A stretch of 64,000 nucleotides of DNA from Salisediminibacterium beveridgei (GCF_001721685.1 NZ_CP012502.1:1736001-1800000), one strand, 5' to 3'; positions 44,024-53,573 are shown, counted from the first letter of the stretch. A program made the numbers and translations. The notes: generated by a model from the sequence alone, not told the origin.

Positions 44024-45286
44024 ATGAGCAAAACAATGATTGACACATTACCAGTGAGGGACATCCTGATCGCTCACCAGAATTTAAAAGACGTAGTCGT
44101 CAATACTCCTCTCCAACGCGATCAAATTCTCTCAGAGCGTTATGAAGCGAACGTCTACCTGAAAAGGGAAGATCTTCAGATTGTCCGCTCGTTTAAATTG
44201 CGCGGAGCTTATCATTTTATGATGACGTTATCAGACGAAGAACTTCAGCAAGGTGTCGTTTGTGCCAGTGCAGGTAATCATGCCCAGGGCGTTGCCTACG
44301 CCTGTAAAGCATTGGGTGTAAGAGGCAAGATTTTTATGCCTACGACGACGCCGCGTCAAAAAGTTTCCCGCGTGGAATTCTTTGGTGAGCATTTTGTTGA
44401 AGTGATCCTTCACGGCGATACATTCGACGATGCATTCGCAGCATCCATGAAAGTATGTACGGAAGAGAAAATGACATTTATGCATCCATTTGACGATGTC
44501 AGAACGATTGCCGGTCAAGGAACGGTTGGTATGGAGATCCTCGAAGGCATGGATGAACCCGTATCACATGTGTTTATGAGTGTAGGCGGTGGTGGCCTGA
44601 TTTCAGGTGTCGGCTCCTACATCAAAAACATCAGCCCTCATACGAAACTGATTGGGGTTGAACCAGCTGGCGCACCCAGCATGACAGCTGCGATTGAAGC
44701 TGGAGAAGTGCAGACACTCGAAGAAATTAATAAATTCGTAGACGGTGCATCTGTAAAATCCGTTGGTAAAACGACTTTCCAGATTGCCCGCAGACTAATC
44801 GATGATATGGTTTTAGTAGACGAGGGGGAAGTGTGTTCAACCATTCTGAGCCTTTATAACGAACAGGCGATTGTTGCAGAGCCTGCGGGTGCACTCTCTG
44901 TGTCTGCATTAGAGCATATGCGCGATGAAATCAAAGGTCAAACTGTCGTATGCATTGTGAGCGGCGGAAACAACGATATCGACCGCATGCAGGAAATCAA
45001 GGAACGCTCAATGATTTATGACGGCTATAAACATTATTTTATTGTGAATTTCCCGCAACGGGCAGGTGCACTGAGACAGTTCATGGCGCACGTTCTCGGT
45101 GAAAATGATGATATCACCCGGTTTGAGTATACAAAGAAAAACGATCGTGATAAGGGACCTGTGCTGGTCGGTATTGAACTGAAATATAAGGAAGACTATC
45201 ACCCACTGGTCCACAGAATGGAGAAACACGGTTTTGATTTTCTGGAAATCAATCAGGATCAGAAATTATTCAATCTGCTTATTTAA
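44024..45286 (+). CDS. ilvA: threonine ammonia-lyase, biosynthetic type
   Basis: A 420-residue PLP enzyme that deaminates threonine to 2-oxobutyrate, the first isoleucine step. The PLP lysine is in EDLQIVRSFKLRGAY, and SVGGGGLISG binds the cofactor phosphate. The C-terminal domain, from about residue 330 (FPQRAGALRQFM), is one ACT-like regulatory unit for isoleucine feedback. In-frame ATGs lie at 44003, 44018 and 44024; the last is best spaced from GGAAAGG. No T-box leader precedes it. Confidence 0.93.
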   Translation: MSKTMIDTLPVRDILIAHQNLKDVVVNTPLQRDQILSERYEANVYLKREDLQIVRSFKLRGAYHFMMTLSDEELQQGVVCASAGNHAQGVAYACKALGVRGKIFMPTTTPRQKVSRVEFFGEHFVEVILHGDTFDDAFAASMKVCTEEKMTFMHPFDDVRTIAGQGTVGMEILEGMDEPVSHVFMSVGGGGLISGVGSYIKNISPHTKLIGVEPAGAPSMTAAIEAGEVQTLEEINKFVDGASVKSVGKTTFQIARRLIDDMVLVDEGEVCSTILSLYNEQAIVAEPAGALSVSALEHMRDEIKGQTVVCIVSGGNNDIDRMQEIKERSMIYDGYKHYFIVNFPQRAGALRQFMAHVLGENDDITRFEYTKKNDRDKGPVLVGIELKYKEDYHPLVHRMEKHGFDFLEINQDQKLFNLLI

Positions 45287-45312
45287 GGGAGCATATATTG
45301 CGCCCTTTTTCT
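45284..45312 (+). terminator. terminator after ilvA
   Basis: An imperfect AAGGGAGC/GCGCCCTT stem is followed by TTTTT. Confidence 0.65.
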
Positions 45313-45367
45313 TTTGTCTTAAAAAGGTGTATAATAATCGGATCAGATAAAAAAGGAGATACACACT

Positions 45368-46243
45368 ATGCGTGAAAAAAAAGCCATACTCCCGGGAATT
45401 ATTACAGTTTGCCACGTGGAACGAGGGATTGAAACAGGATACGTCTTACGGAAAGACGGAATAAAAATTCTGATCTATAAAGATGAATTGAACGGTGTAG
45501 TCAGAAAAGGTGAAGACATTACCGTTTTTCTGTATGAGAATAAAGCGGGTGATATAGAAGCAACGATGAACTTACCGGAGATCAGCCTGAATTCTTTCGG
45601 GTGGGGAGAAGTGACCCACGTTCATCCAAGAGCCGGCGTATTCGTCCATATTGGGACAAAAAAAGATGTACTTGTATCAAAAGATGATCTTCCTGAGAAT
45701 CGCAGTGAATGGCCACAGGCTAAAGACAAACTGTATGTCATTCTTTCTCATGACCGCCATGAGCGATTGATTGCAAAACCTGTGCGGGAAGAGACTGTTC
45801 GTAATGAGCTTGAAACAGCAAATGATTCGATGACACATCAGACCATCGAAGGCCACGTCTACCGCATCATTGATGAAGGGACGTTGTTTGTTTCTGAAGA
45901 GGGTTACAGAGGTTTTATTCATCACACCATGTCACGAAAAGCACTTCGACTCGGTCAGTTCATCAGTGGCAAAGTGATTGACGTCAGAGAAGACGGTACC
46001 TTGAACGTGTCCATTTTACCAGCAATGACTGAAAGACAGATGGAGGACGCCGATATTATTCTGACATATTTGCATGAACGTAATGGGAAAATGCCCCTAA
46101 CGGATAAAACCCCTCCAGATCTGATTCAGGAAACTTTGGGCTTAAGTAAGGCAGCCTTTAAGCGAGCGATGGGGAAACTGCTCAAGGAAAAACGGGTCAA
46201 ACAAGAAGATGGCTTCACCTTTCTTCTCGACGAAAAACAGTAA
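45368..46243 (+). CDS. cvfB: S1-domain RNA-binding protein, CvfB family
   Basis: The 291-residue protein has a series of S1-like OB folds (about residues 8-60, 72-128 and 145-205) and a C-terminal winged-helix domain (about 220-290, GLSKAAFKRAMGKLLKEKRV). This is the CvfB/YitL architecture; staphylococcal CvfB binds RNA and affects virulence gene expression. AAAAAGGAG precedes the ATG. It forms its own unit, with a TATAAT-like box at 45330-45335. Confidence 0.9.
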   Translation: MREKKAILPGIITVCHVERGIETGYVLRKDGIKILIYKDELNGVVRKGEDITVFLYENKAGDIEATMNLPEISLNSFGWGEVTHVHPRAGVFVHIGTKKDVLVSKDDLPENRSEWPQAKDKLYVILSHDRHERLIAKPVREETVRNELETANDSMTHQTIEGHVYRIIDEGTLFVSEEGYRGFIHHTMSRKALRLGQFISGKVIDVREDGTLNVSILPAMTERQMEDADIILTYLHERNGKMPLTDKTPPDLIQETLGLSKAAFKRAMGKLLKEKRVKQEDGFTFLLDEKQ

Positions 46244-46275
46244 GGCTTTTTCAACATTGATCTATAAATGCGCAA

Positions 46276-46309
46276 GCGCATCTGATGCTGAAATCAGGTG
46301 TGCTTTTTT
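46276..46309 (+). terminator. terminator after cvfB
   Basis: GCGCATCTGA pairs with TCAGGTGTGC through wobble pairs (46276-46285 with 46294-46303), then TTTTTT. Confidence 0.7.
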
Positions 46310-46374
46310 GTCGGATATGCTACAATAAAACAAACGTTCCCTCAAACATACTTTCTTATCCAGGAGTGAATCCC

Positions 46375-48558
46375 ATGAAACTGATCATCGCGGAAAAGCC
46401 CGATCAGGGCGCTAAACTTGCTGCACCGTTTCAACATACCAAACAAAAAGATCATATCCGCATCGAATCATGTCCACTGTTTCCTGAAGGCGCCGTTGTC
46501 GTTTGGGCTGTTGGACACTTATGTGAATTAGTTCCGCCTGAAACATATTCATCAGAATGGAAAAAATGGCATCTGGATACTTTGCCGATGATTCCAAAAT
46601 CTTTTCAATTCCGAATTTCCAAAGGCAAAAATCAAGCTTATCAGACCATAAAACACTTTATTCATGATCAATCAGTAACAGAAATTGTGCATGCAGGTGA
46701 TGCCGAACGCGAAGGAGAAGCGATCATCAGACTCATTCTTGATCAGGCGGGCAATCGAAAGCCTTTAAGCCGTTTATGGATTTCTTCTTTGACTAAGAAC
46801 GCTGTCATCAAAGGGTTTGAACAACTCAAAGATGGAGATAAGACAAAGGACCTTTATGAGGAAGCGCTCTCGAGAACTTTTGCCGACTGGCTGGTTGGCA
46901 TGAACGCTTCAAGGGCATATACACTGCAGTTGAAGGCTCACGGCATCAATGATGTTTATTCTATCGGCCGCGTTCAGACACCAACTCTCGCATTGATTGT
47001 TAAACGGGAAGCAGAGATTCTTGAATTTGTTTCCAAACCTTTTTGGGAAGTACATGCAGAATTTCAACACGCCAATGGCCGTTATTGGGCGGTTTGGCAG
47101 AAAGAAAACGACCCAAGAATCTTAAACGGAGTCATGGCTGAACGGATTCAATCTTTTTGTGAAGGGAAACCTGCAAGAATTGAAACAGTGACAGAAGAGA
47201 GTAAAAAAGTACATGCACCGGCATTTTATAATTTATCGGCTTTGCAGGCAATGATGAATAAACGAAGGAAATTTTCGCCTAAACACACATTGGATATCGC
47301 ACAAAAGCTTTATGTGAAAGGTTACCTGTCTTATCCGAGAACAGATTCAAGATACATAACCACCCAAGAGGAAGAGCTTTTACCTGGAATTCTTGGAACG
47401 CTTTCTCAACAGGATCCCTTCAAACAGATTCTCCCAGCTCCCTTCCAAACGATCCAGAACAGGGCACGATTTGTAGATTCCACAAAAGTCAAAGATCACT
47501 ATGCGATTATGCCAACAGAACAGATCCCCGACATGAAAAAGCTCAGTGAAGATGAACGTCTGATTTATCAAACCGTCGCAGAAAGCATCATTGCTGCATT
47601 TTATCCACCGTTGGAAATGAGCTACACGGAAATCAACACGATTGTAGATGAGCGCGCACACTTCACATCAAAAGGAAAGTCTGTGATTTCCAAAGGGTGG
47701 CGTAAAGTGATTCCTTTCCCGGAAAAAGACAAAGAGCAGGCTCTGTTACCTGTCTGCTCAAAAGGGGACCCTGTAAACGGTAAAGAATTCTTTGTCGAGG
47801 AGAGCAAAACAAAACCTCCGAAACGCTATACGGAGGGAGAATTGATCACATTAATGAAAACAGCGGGAAAACACATCGACGATAAAGAACTGATTCATGT
47901 GCTAAACCAGACACAGGGCCTGGGTACCGAAGCTACTCGAGCAAACATCATCAGCGTTCTTCAGAATCGTCAATACATCACGATTATTAAAAATACCGTT
48001 CAACCGACAGCAAAAGGGATGCTCCTGATCAAGGCATTGGGCTCCTCGATACTCGTTTCCCCGGAAATGACTGCGAAATGGGAAAAGCAATTGGATCTGA
48101 TTGGAAGCGGCCAATACGATGCAGCCGTTTTTATGACTGCAATCTATAAAATGATTACAGATATTGTTTCAGAATCCCACCATCATGCTGAAACCTGGTC
48201 CTTCACTGAGCAAGAGCAAGCGGCTCTGCCTGTAAGACAGTCTAAATGGGACAAAAAGAAGCGCAGGAAGGCACCTGTCGGCAAGTGCCCCATTTGCGAT
48301 GAGCAAGTGATCGATAAGGGGACCTTCTATGGGTGCAGTACTTATCAAACAAGCGGGTGCTCCTTTACATTGTCAAAAACCATTTTGACAAAGAAATTGT
48401 CATTATCGACCGTACAGAAAATGTTGAAGGATGGGGAATCTCCGCTTATCGAAGGTTTTAAAAGTAAAGGAAAAACATTCTCAGCATCATTGAGGTGGAA
48501 TCAAACAGAAAATCGTTTCGCATTTACTTTTTCGCAAGCGACGAATATGACACGTTAA
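46375..48558 (+). CDS. topB: DNA topoisomerase III
   Basis: A 727-residue type IA topoisomerase that unlinks single-stranded DNA crossings during replication and repair. The TOPRIM domain has AGDAEREGEAI with the metal-binding acids; the catalytic tyrosine is Tyr320 in LSYPRTDS. A C-terminal region of about 60 residues has CPICDE...YGCSTYQTSGCSF, a possible degraded zinc finger. CAGGAG precedes the ATG at 46375; longer in-frame extension reads through the promoter (extended -10 TGCTACAAT at 46318-46326). Its end overlaps the converging gene by 35 bp. Confidence 0.94.
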   Translation: MKLIIAEKPDQGAKLAAPFQHTKQKDHIRIESCPLFPEGAVVVWAVGHLCELVPPETYSSEWKKWHLDTLPMIPKSFQFRISKGKNQAYQTIKHFIHDQSVTEIVHAGDAEREGEAIIRLILDQAGNRKPLSRLWISSLTKNAVIKGFEQLKDGDKTKDLYEEALSRTFADWLVGMNASRAYTLQLKAHGINDVYSIGRVQTPTLALIVKREAEILEFVSKPFWEVHAEFQHANGRYWAVWQKENDPRILNGVMAERIQSFCEGKPARIETVTEESKKVHAPAFYNLSALQAMMNKRRKFSPKHTLDIAQKLYVKGYLSYPRTDSRYITTQEEELLPGILGTLSQQDPFKQILPAPFQTIQNRARFVDSTKVKDHYAIMPTEQIPDMKKLSEDERLIYQTVAESIIAAFYPPLEMSYTEINTIVDERAHFTSKGKSVISKGWRKVIPFPEKDKEQALLPVCSKGDPVNGKEFFVEESKTKPPKRYTEGELITLMKTAGKHIDDKELIHVLNQTQGLGTEATRANIISVLQNRQYITIIKNTVQPTAKGMLLIKALGSSILVSPEMTAKWEKQLDLIGSGQYDAAVFMTAIYKMITDIVSESHHHAETWSFTEQEQAALPVRQSKWDKKKRRKAPVGKCPICDEQVIDKGTFYGCSTYQTSGCSFTLSKTILTKKLSLSTVQKMLKDGESPLIEGFKSKGKTFSASLRWNQTENRFAFTFSQATNMTR

Positions 48559-49657
48559 TCAAGACCAGTTCTGCGCGCGAACCGATTCTGATGGGAGGAC
48601 CCCAAAAACCGAATCCGGATGATACAATGCTGTGCATATTCCCGAATTGTCTGTATCCATAATCCAACGGGAAAATCTTGCGGGTGAACATCTGATTTGG
48701 CCAAATCTGTCCTTTATGTGTATGACCTGATACAGTTACGTCAACCGGATAGTCTGTCATCATACTCAATTCAGATGGCTGATGATCCATCATCAAGACA
48801 GGCAGGTTCGCATTGTTCAGAACACCTGTCATTAAGTCCTGGACGGATTTCCTGCGTTTATCCGTCCGGTCTTTACGACCAATTATTATCAAATCATTAT
48901 CGAGCGTGACTTGATCATCGAGAAGCATCTTAATTCCGCTCTCCTCGAGGATCTTTACAATCTCATCACGCTTTCCGCCGTAGTATTCATGATTTCCAAG
49001 AACTCCGAACATCCCCATAGAAGGATTCAATTCTTTAAAATACCTGGATAGATCATGCTGTTTAAAGAACGCCGGATCATCATCTACAACATCACCTGCA
49101 AACAAGATAAGTTCTGGCTGTTCATTCATCAGCATATCTGTCAGTTTCTTAACAGACCGTGAACCTGCCAATGGACCAAAATGCGTATCCGTCACCAATG
49201 CAATTTTCAGTTCTTTTCTGTTTTGATCATGATAATCCAATTTAATCTGGTAGGACTTCGTTACAGGACTGTATGCCTGATAAATTCCAAGAAAGAGATA
49301 GAACATCAGCATTATGACCGCCACTGTTCCCGCAATCAGGACAGCATTTTGTCTTTCAAGAAATATTTCGCTGCTTACGAGCACAGTGATGTGGAGTGCA
49401 GGGAAGACAACGAGTGCAAACTGGATAAAACCGAACCACATGGCTCCAAAGGTTTTAAATATCCGAAGAGACTGCACCATCTGACCGACAGGAAATAAAA
49501 ACCCGAACAAAGTAAATAGTATTATCAATGGGACAAAAAGATCCTTTGAACCTGTGGCTTGTAAATAGACATGCACAACATATGCAAAATAGACATGCAA
49601 CACTACGTAAGTGATTAAAAAGGTTGAAATATAAAGTGAGATTTTAATTTTTTTCAT
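48524..49657 (-). CDS. membrane-anchored metallophosphoesterase
   Basis: The 377-residue protein has four N-terminal membrane helices (about residues 5-28, 40-60, 72-95 and 106-128) and a C-terminal calcineurin-like domain with all metal motifs: DTHFGPLAG, GDVVDDD, GNHEYYGG and SGHTHKGQIWP. It probably acts at the membrane on phospholipid or nucleotide-sugar-type substrates, but none is proven. Its 3' end overlaps topB tail to tail. Confidence 0.9.
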   Translation of the reverse strand: MKKIKISLYISTFLITYVVLHVYFAYVVHVYLQATGSKDLFVPLIILFTLFGFLFPVGQMVQSLRIFKTFGAMWFGFIQFALVVFPALHITVLVSSEIFLERQNAVLIAGTVAVIMLMFYLFLGIYQAYSPVTKSYQIKLDYHDQNRKELKIALVTDTHFGPLAGSRSVKKLTDMLMNEQPELILFAGDVVDDDPAFFKQHDLSRYFKELNPSMGMFGVLGNHEYYGGKRDEIVKILEESGIKMLLDDQVTLDNDLIIIGRKDRTDKRRKSVQDLMTGVLNNANLPVLMMDHQPSELSMMTDYPVDVTVSGHTHKGQIWPNQMFTRKIFPLDYGYRQFGNMHSIVSSGFGFWGPPIRIGSRAELVLINVSYSSLAKK

Positions 49658-49757
49658 AAGATGCCACTACCTTCCGGGAATTCCTTGTTATTCTCTTTGA
49701 TCTATCTTAAGATGAATGAGAGTAAAAGTACAATAAAGTAACACAGGGGGAAGAACT

Positions 49758-50195
49758 ATGACCGGTAGGGTGGAAGCGATATGGTTGAAGCGTATGAAAC
49801 AAGGTCCCATGGATCCAGTGAATTCTGCAGAAGCCATTGCAAATCAGGGGCTGAAAGGAAATGCAAACCAAAGAGGTAAAAGACAAGTGACTATTTTGGA
49901 AGCAGAAAACTGGGAATATGCCACTGGACAATTAAATGCAGAGCTCCCCCCATCGAAAAGAAGAGCTAATATTCTGGTCCGGGGTATCTCTTTAAAAGAA
50001 CGCAGACAATCTATTCTTATGATCGGTAACGTCCGAATTCAGATCTATGGAGAAACCAAACCTTGTGAGCAGATGGAAGCTGCTCAATCGGGCCTCAAAG
50101 AAGCATTAAACACAGAGTGGCGCGGCGGTGCATATGGCGTTGTGTTAAATGATGGCCGGATTAATCAAGGTGATACAGTTTCATTTGAAACGTAA
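49758..50195 (+). CDS. MOSC-domain protein
   Basis: A 145-residue single MOSC domain (molybdenum-cofactor sulfurase C-terminal type). The conserved cysteine is in GETKPCEQMEAA, and NQRGKRQVTILEAENW fits the first half of the fold. MOSC proteins carry sulfur to metal cofactors or reduce N-hydroxylated compounds with Moco. GGGGGAAG precedes the ATG. The next gene starts about 20 bp later, so both are probably co-transcribed. Confidence 0.85.
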   Translation: MTGRVEAIWLKRMKQGPMDPVNSAEAIANQGLKGNANQRGKRQVTILEAENWEYATGQLNAELPPSKRRANILVRGISLKERRQSILMIGNVRIQIYGETKPCEQMEAAQSGLKEALNTEWRGGAYGVVLNDGRINQGDTVSFET

Positions 50196-50215
50196 TAAAA
50201 AAGGAGCGGATAAAA

Positions 50216-50545
50216 TTGAAACCAGTTTTCCATGATAATCACACACTTTTTACCGAAGCCAGGTTGCATGTGAATGATGACATTTTTATAGCTGACCGAA
50301 TGATCATTGACACTTGTGCACCGTTTACAAAGCTGTCCTTAAAAAAAGGCAGGGAAATGGGACTGACCGAAGGTGTGACTGAAATGACAATCCATTCGTT
50401 CAGTGTCGGACCATTAAAAGTGAGTGAGTTTACAGTACAATTTGAAGATATTGAAGCAGATGGCATCATAGGATTGGATTTCCTGAAAAAAACCGGCGCA
50501 AAAATTAACCTCGACGCCATGACGATTTCCAGTTCAAGGACTTAA
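50216..50545 (+). CDS. retropepsin-like aspartyl protease-fold protein with DTC instead of DTG
   Basis: The 109-residue protein has the layout of single-domain retroviral-type aspartic proteases: MIIDTCAPFTKLS stands where D-T/S-G-A is usual, and GIIGLDFLKKTGAKINL is the matching C-terminal hydrophobic-hydrophobic-Gly block. The catalytic aspartate is kept, but the glycine after the threonine is cysteine. Activity, if any, would need a dimer. The start is TTG at 50216 after AAGGAGCGG. It follows the MOSC gene. Confidence 0.7.
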   Translation: MKPVFHDNHTLFTEARLHVNDDIFIADRMIIDTCAPFTKLSLKKGREMGLTEGVTEMTIHSFSVGPLKVSEFTVQFEDIEADGIIGLDFLKKTGAKINLDAMTISSSRT

Positions 50546-50577
50546 ATCACATTACTAAGCATTAAAATCTTTTTTTC

Positions 50578-50607
50578 TTGACTTCAACCGTCTTTAGCGT
50601 TTACTAT
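50578..50607 (+). promoter_or_regulatory. possible promoter of the KOW-like small gene
   Basis: TTGACT (50578-50583) and TACTAT (50602-50607) at 18 bp. Confidence 0.4.
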
Positions 50608-50663
50608 TTCCTTTGAATATGAATATGCCAATAGAATGAATTGCCATCAAAGGAGGACCTGTA

Positions 50664-50867
50664 ATGTCTGACCAATCGCAAGAAAAAGAACAGCCAATTC
50701 TGAATTCTGGAGACGCAGTTGAAATTACCGCAGGTGACTACAAAGGGAAAACAGCCAAGGTGATTTCCTCGTACACGAATTCTATTTCCGTGGAACTTGA
50801 TGAAAAAGAGCCCGACGGTTCACATCCAAGAACAGTTTTAAAACATTCGGAATACAACTTAATTTAA
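50664..50867 (+). CDS. small KOW-like protein (DUF2187 type)
   Basis: The 67-residue product carries one KOW-like barrel: SGDAVEITAGDYKGKTAKVISSY, resembling the small DUF2187 proteins of Bacillaceae. KOW motifs bind RNA or ribosomal proteins. AAAGGAGG precedes the ATG by eight bases, and a strong hairpin follows, so it is a single-gene unit. Function unknown. Confidence 0.8.
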   Translation: MSDQSQEKEQPILNSGDAVEITAGDYKGKTAKVISSYTNSISVELDEKEPDGSHPRTVLKHSEYNLI

Positions 50868-50907
50868 TGGATTGCCCCGTCGTTCAATTGCCGGGGCAAT
50901 CCATTTG
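50867..50907 (+). terminator. terminator after the KOW-like gene
   Basis: A perfect 13-bp stem (50867-50879 with 50892-50904). The T run afterwards is short. Confidence 0.7.
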
Positions 50908-50992
50908 TCGTGAAATGGACACAATTTCCTTTTCGAATCAGGGTATCATAACTGTATAATGCGATGACTACCTATTTGAGAGGGATGATCAT

Positions 50993-51487
50993 ATGAGGAA
51001 TCTGATTGTTTATTGCAGCACACATGGAACAGTTAAAAAGATTGCTGAATACATTCGAGACACTATCCCTGAAACAGAAATCATTGATTTAGAACATCAG
51101 AGGGCCCGAGATATCGAAGAGTATGATTCGATCATTATCGGGGCTTCTGTGCATATGGGCCTGTTGAACCGACATATCAGACAATTTGTAAGTCGAAATG
51201 AAACATTACTTCTCGAGAAAAAACTTGGGATCATATTGTGCTGCATGCATGAAGATATGCAGGCTCAACTTCAGTTCGAAAACAGTTTTCCCGAAACACT
51301 CCGGAGTCATGCAACGGCGACTGCAATGCCTGGAGGGGAGCTGCAGTTTTCCAAAATGAATTACCTGCAACGAATGATTGTAAAAAAAGTAACAGGTACC
51401 GATCAGGATCAGTTCACCCTCGATCATCAGATCATAGAATCATTCATTCAAAAAATGAAAGATCCTGCTGCGCAGAATTCCGACTAA
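50993..51487 (+). CDS. flavodoxin-domain protein, HemG-like
   Basis: A 164-residue flavodoxin-fold protein. YCSTHGTVKKIAEYI forms the FMN-phosphate loop, and IIGASVHMGLLNRHIRQFV matches the flavodoxin-5 group that includes the menaquinone-dependent protoporphyrinogen oxidase HemG. A true HemG role is possible but not shown; no heme gene is near. GAGAGGG precedes the ATG, and a TATAAT lies at 50955-50960. Confidence 0.82.
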   Translation: MRNLIVYCSTHGTVKKIAEYIRDTIPETEIIDLEHQRARDIEEYDSIIIGASVHMGLLNRHIRQFVSRNETLLLEKKLGIILCCMHEDMQAQLQFENSFPETLRSHATATAMPGGELQFSKMNYLQRMIVKKVTGTDQDQFTLDHQIIESFIQKMKDPAAQNSD

Positions 51488-51583
51488 AAAAAATTTTATT
51501 CTTTTTATTAATTATGTCATAATGGTATCTATAACAGCGAAATTTTGCGGCTGAAAATTTACAAACGAGTGGGGTATGCGACT

Positions 51584-52399
51584 GTGAGTTTAACACCGGA
51601 ACAACGAATTCAATTGCATGAATTTAATAATTTGACAAAATCTTTGAGTTTCAATATGTACGATGTTTGTTACACGAAAACAAAAGAAGAGCGCAAACGC
51701 TATATGAAATACATCGATAAACACTATAGCGCAGACCGGCTGACCAAGATACTAAAAGACGTCGCTGAAATGATCGGGGCGCATGTACTGAACATCGCAA
51801 AACAGGACTACGAGCCACAAGGAGCCAGTGTCACCATGCTGGTATCTGAGGGGCCAGTTGATGGTGCTCCTGAATCTGCATTTGAAGAAAGCCCGGGACC
51901 GATACCACAAACGACATTGATGCACCTTGATAAAAGTCATATCACTGTTCATACGTATCCTGAATACAATCCAGTTGAAGATATCAGCACATTCAGAGCT
52001 GATATCGATGTATCGACCTGTGGAGAAATATCACCTTTGAAAGCCTTGAATTACCTGATCCATTCGTTCGACACAGATGTCATGACGATGGATTACCGGG
52101 TGCGTGGCTTTACCCGGGATGTAAATGGAGTGAAATATTTCATTGATCATGATATCAATTCCATTCAAAATTATATTCCTAAAGAAATTAAAGATCAATT
52201 TCATATGTTTGATGTCAACATTTATCAGGAAAACATCTTTCATACGAAATGTAAGTTAAAGGAGTTCGAGATCGATAACTACTTGTTTGGCTATGAAGAG
52301 AGTGATTTAACAAAAGTTCAACAAAAATTGATTACTCAGAAAATCCAACACGAAATGAATGAAATTTATTATGGGAAAAATATGATTCGGGAAACGTAA
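51584..52399 (+). CDS. speD: S-adenosylmethionine decarboxylase proenzyme, long (E. coli) type
   Basis: The 271-residue proenzyme cleaves itself before Ser118 in [14 protein letters not shown], turning that serine into the pyruvoyl cofactor. The enzyme provides the aminopropyl donor for spermidine. Its length and DxxTC-type STCGE motif place it in the class 1A form, not the short 125-residue form of B. subtilis. GTG at 51584 is chosen since GTGGGG is well spaced and homologues begin with an LTPEQ-like segment there; an in-frame start at 51545 lacks a site. No speE is adjacent. Confidence 0.9.
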   Translation: MSLTPEQRIQLHEFNNLTKSLSFNMYDVCYTKTKEERKRYMKYIDKHYSADRLTKILKDVAEMIGAHVLNIAKQDYEPQGASVTMLVSEGPVDGAPESAFEESPGPIPQTTLMHLDKSHITVHTYPEYNPVEDISTFRADIDVSTCGEISPLKALNYLIHSFDTDVMTMDYRVRGFTRDVNGVKYFIDHDINSIQNYIPKEIKDQFHMFDVNIYQENIFHTKCKLKEFEIDNYLFGYEESDLTKVQQKLITQKIQHEMNEIYYGKNMIRET

Positions 52400-52405
52400 T
52401 GATCC

Positions 52406-52434
52406 AAAAGCTGCCTTATCGGCAGCTTTTTGTT
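52406..52434 (+). terminator. terminator after speD
   Basis: AAAAGCTGCC/GGCAGCTTTT (52406-52415 with 52421-52430), loop of five, then T. Confidence 0.92.
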
Positions 52435-52440
52435 TTCAAA

Positions 52441-52473
52441 AACTGTTTTACAGTTTACACTGTAGTTAACTAC
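52441..52473 (+). promoter_or_regulatory. three overlapping dyads upstream of a 69-residue membrane protein
   Basis: AACTGT-TTT-ACAGTT (52441-52455), TACAGT-TTAC-ACTGTA (52449-52464) and GTAGTTAACTAC (52462-52473) are each perfect inverted repeats and share half-sites. Such a string of ACTGT half-sites is typical of a cooperatively bound repressor. The regulator is unknown. Confidence 0.5.
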
Positions 52474-52522
52474 TTTTCAGTTTCGAAATACGTAATGGTA
52501 ACAGGAAGGAGGATGAAACGAC

Positions 52523-52732
52523 ATGGCAAGTGGCCAGATGATATATTACCTTATACCTGCAGCAATTATTTGTATTATTGCTTTGATTCTGACCGTCAAA
52601 ATTGGGATTGATCCGGATGACAAAGATTATGATCGAAAAACAAAAAGCCATTTTACCAATATGTCGATAATTTATTTTGTGACATTTGTTCCTGCTCTCA
52701 TTTTAACAGTAATTTACTTTATTTATGGATAG
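52523..52732 (+). CDS. 69-residue two-helix membrane protein
   Basis: Two membrane helices (about residues 5-25 and 46-68) flank a charged cytoplasmic or external loop DPDDKDYDRKTKSHFTN. The pattern resembles small Bacillaceae membrane proteins sometimes annotated as BshB3 contributors to bacillithiol synthesis, but I am not certain. GAAGGAGG precedes the ATG. The next gene starts 28 bp later. Confidence 0.7.
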   Translation: MASGQMIYYLIPAAIICIIALILTVKIGIDPDDKDYDRKTKSHFTNMSIIYFVTFVPALILTVIYFIYG

Positions 52733-52760
52733 ATTGTGATGTAAAGGAGATCAACCAGTT

Positions 52761-53498
52761 ATGACAAATGACATTCAGCTTGTAGCACTTGATATTGACG
52801 GAACATTGATCAAAGAAGATATGACCATTCACCCTGAGCATCATGAAGCCATTCAAAAGCTCACACAAAATGGCATTGCAGTTGTGCTGAGCACAGGAAG
52901 GTCGCTGCCTTCCTGCAAACGCTATGCAGAGGAGTTGAATCTGAAGGATTTGATAATCACCGGAAATGGCAGTGAGGTATGGCGATTGCCGGATCGGGTC
53001 CTTCATCGTGTACCATTAAACCCAGACAGAGTGGAAACCATGTGGGCTTTACGAAAAAAATACGATACCTTTCATTGGGCAGCAACGACGGAAGCCATGT
53101 GGAAATCTGAGATGCCCGACAGGATCCATAATCATACCTGGTTAAAATTCGGTTTTGATACGAAAGATGACTTCGCGCGCGAAGCAATCGTGAAAACATT
53201 GAGTGAGTTTGATGATCTTGAAATCACCAATTCCAGCTTAACGAATATTGAGGTGAATGCAAAAGGTGTTAATAAAGCGAATGCTCTGAAGATTGTCAGT
53301 GAAAAACTAGGCATCCCTTTATCCAACATGATGGCAATGGGAGACAGTCTGAATGATGTGTCTATGATTGAAGCATGTGGCACTGGTGTTGCTATGGGAA
53401 ACGCTCAGGAAGTGACAAAGAAAGCAGCTGATTATATCACGTTAACTAATGAAGAAGCCGGAATTGCTCATGCTTTAAGACATTTCAAGCTGATCTGA
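52761..53498 (+). CDS. Cof-type HAD phosphatase
   Basis: A 245-residue haloacid dehalogenase-like phosphatase of the Cof/IIB type. Motif I is LDIDGTL (nucleophile Asp12 region), motif II STGRS, and motif IV MGDSLNDVSMIE. The C2B cap lies between motifs II and III. Such enzymes hydrolyse sugar phosphates, FMN or PLP with broad range. AAAGGAG precedes the ATG. Confidence 0.9.
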   Translation: MTNDIQLVALDIDGTLIKEDMTIHPEHHEAIQKLTQNGIAVVLSTGRSLPSCKRYAEELNLKDLIITGNGSEVWRLPDRVLHRVPLNPDRVETMWALRKKYDTFHWAATTEAMWKSEMPDRIHNHTWLKFGFDTKDDFAREAIVKTLSEFDDLEITNSSLTNIEVNAKGVNKANALKIVSEKLGIPLSNMMAMGDSLNDVSMIEACGTGVAMGNAQEVTKKAADYITLTNEEAGIAHALRHFKLI

Positions 53499-53573
53499 AT
53501 ATTTCCTGAGAGCAGATCGCTTTCGTTAACGCTTGTGATTTGTCATAATAGGCAAATAGGAGGTGGGTCTGGT

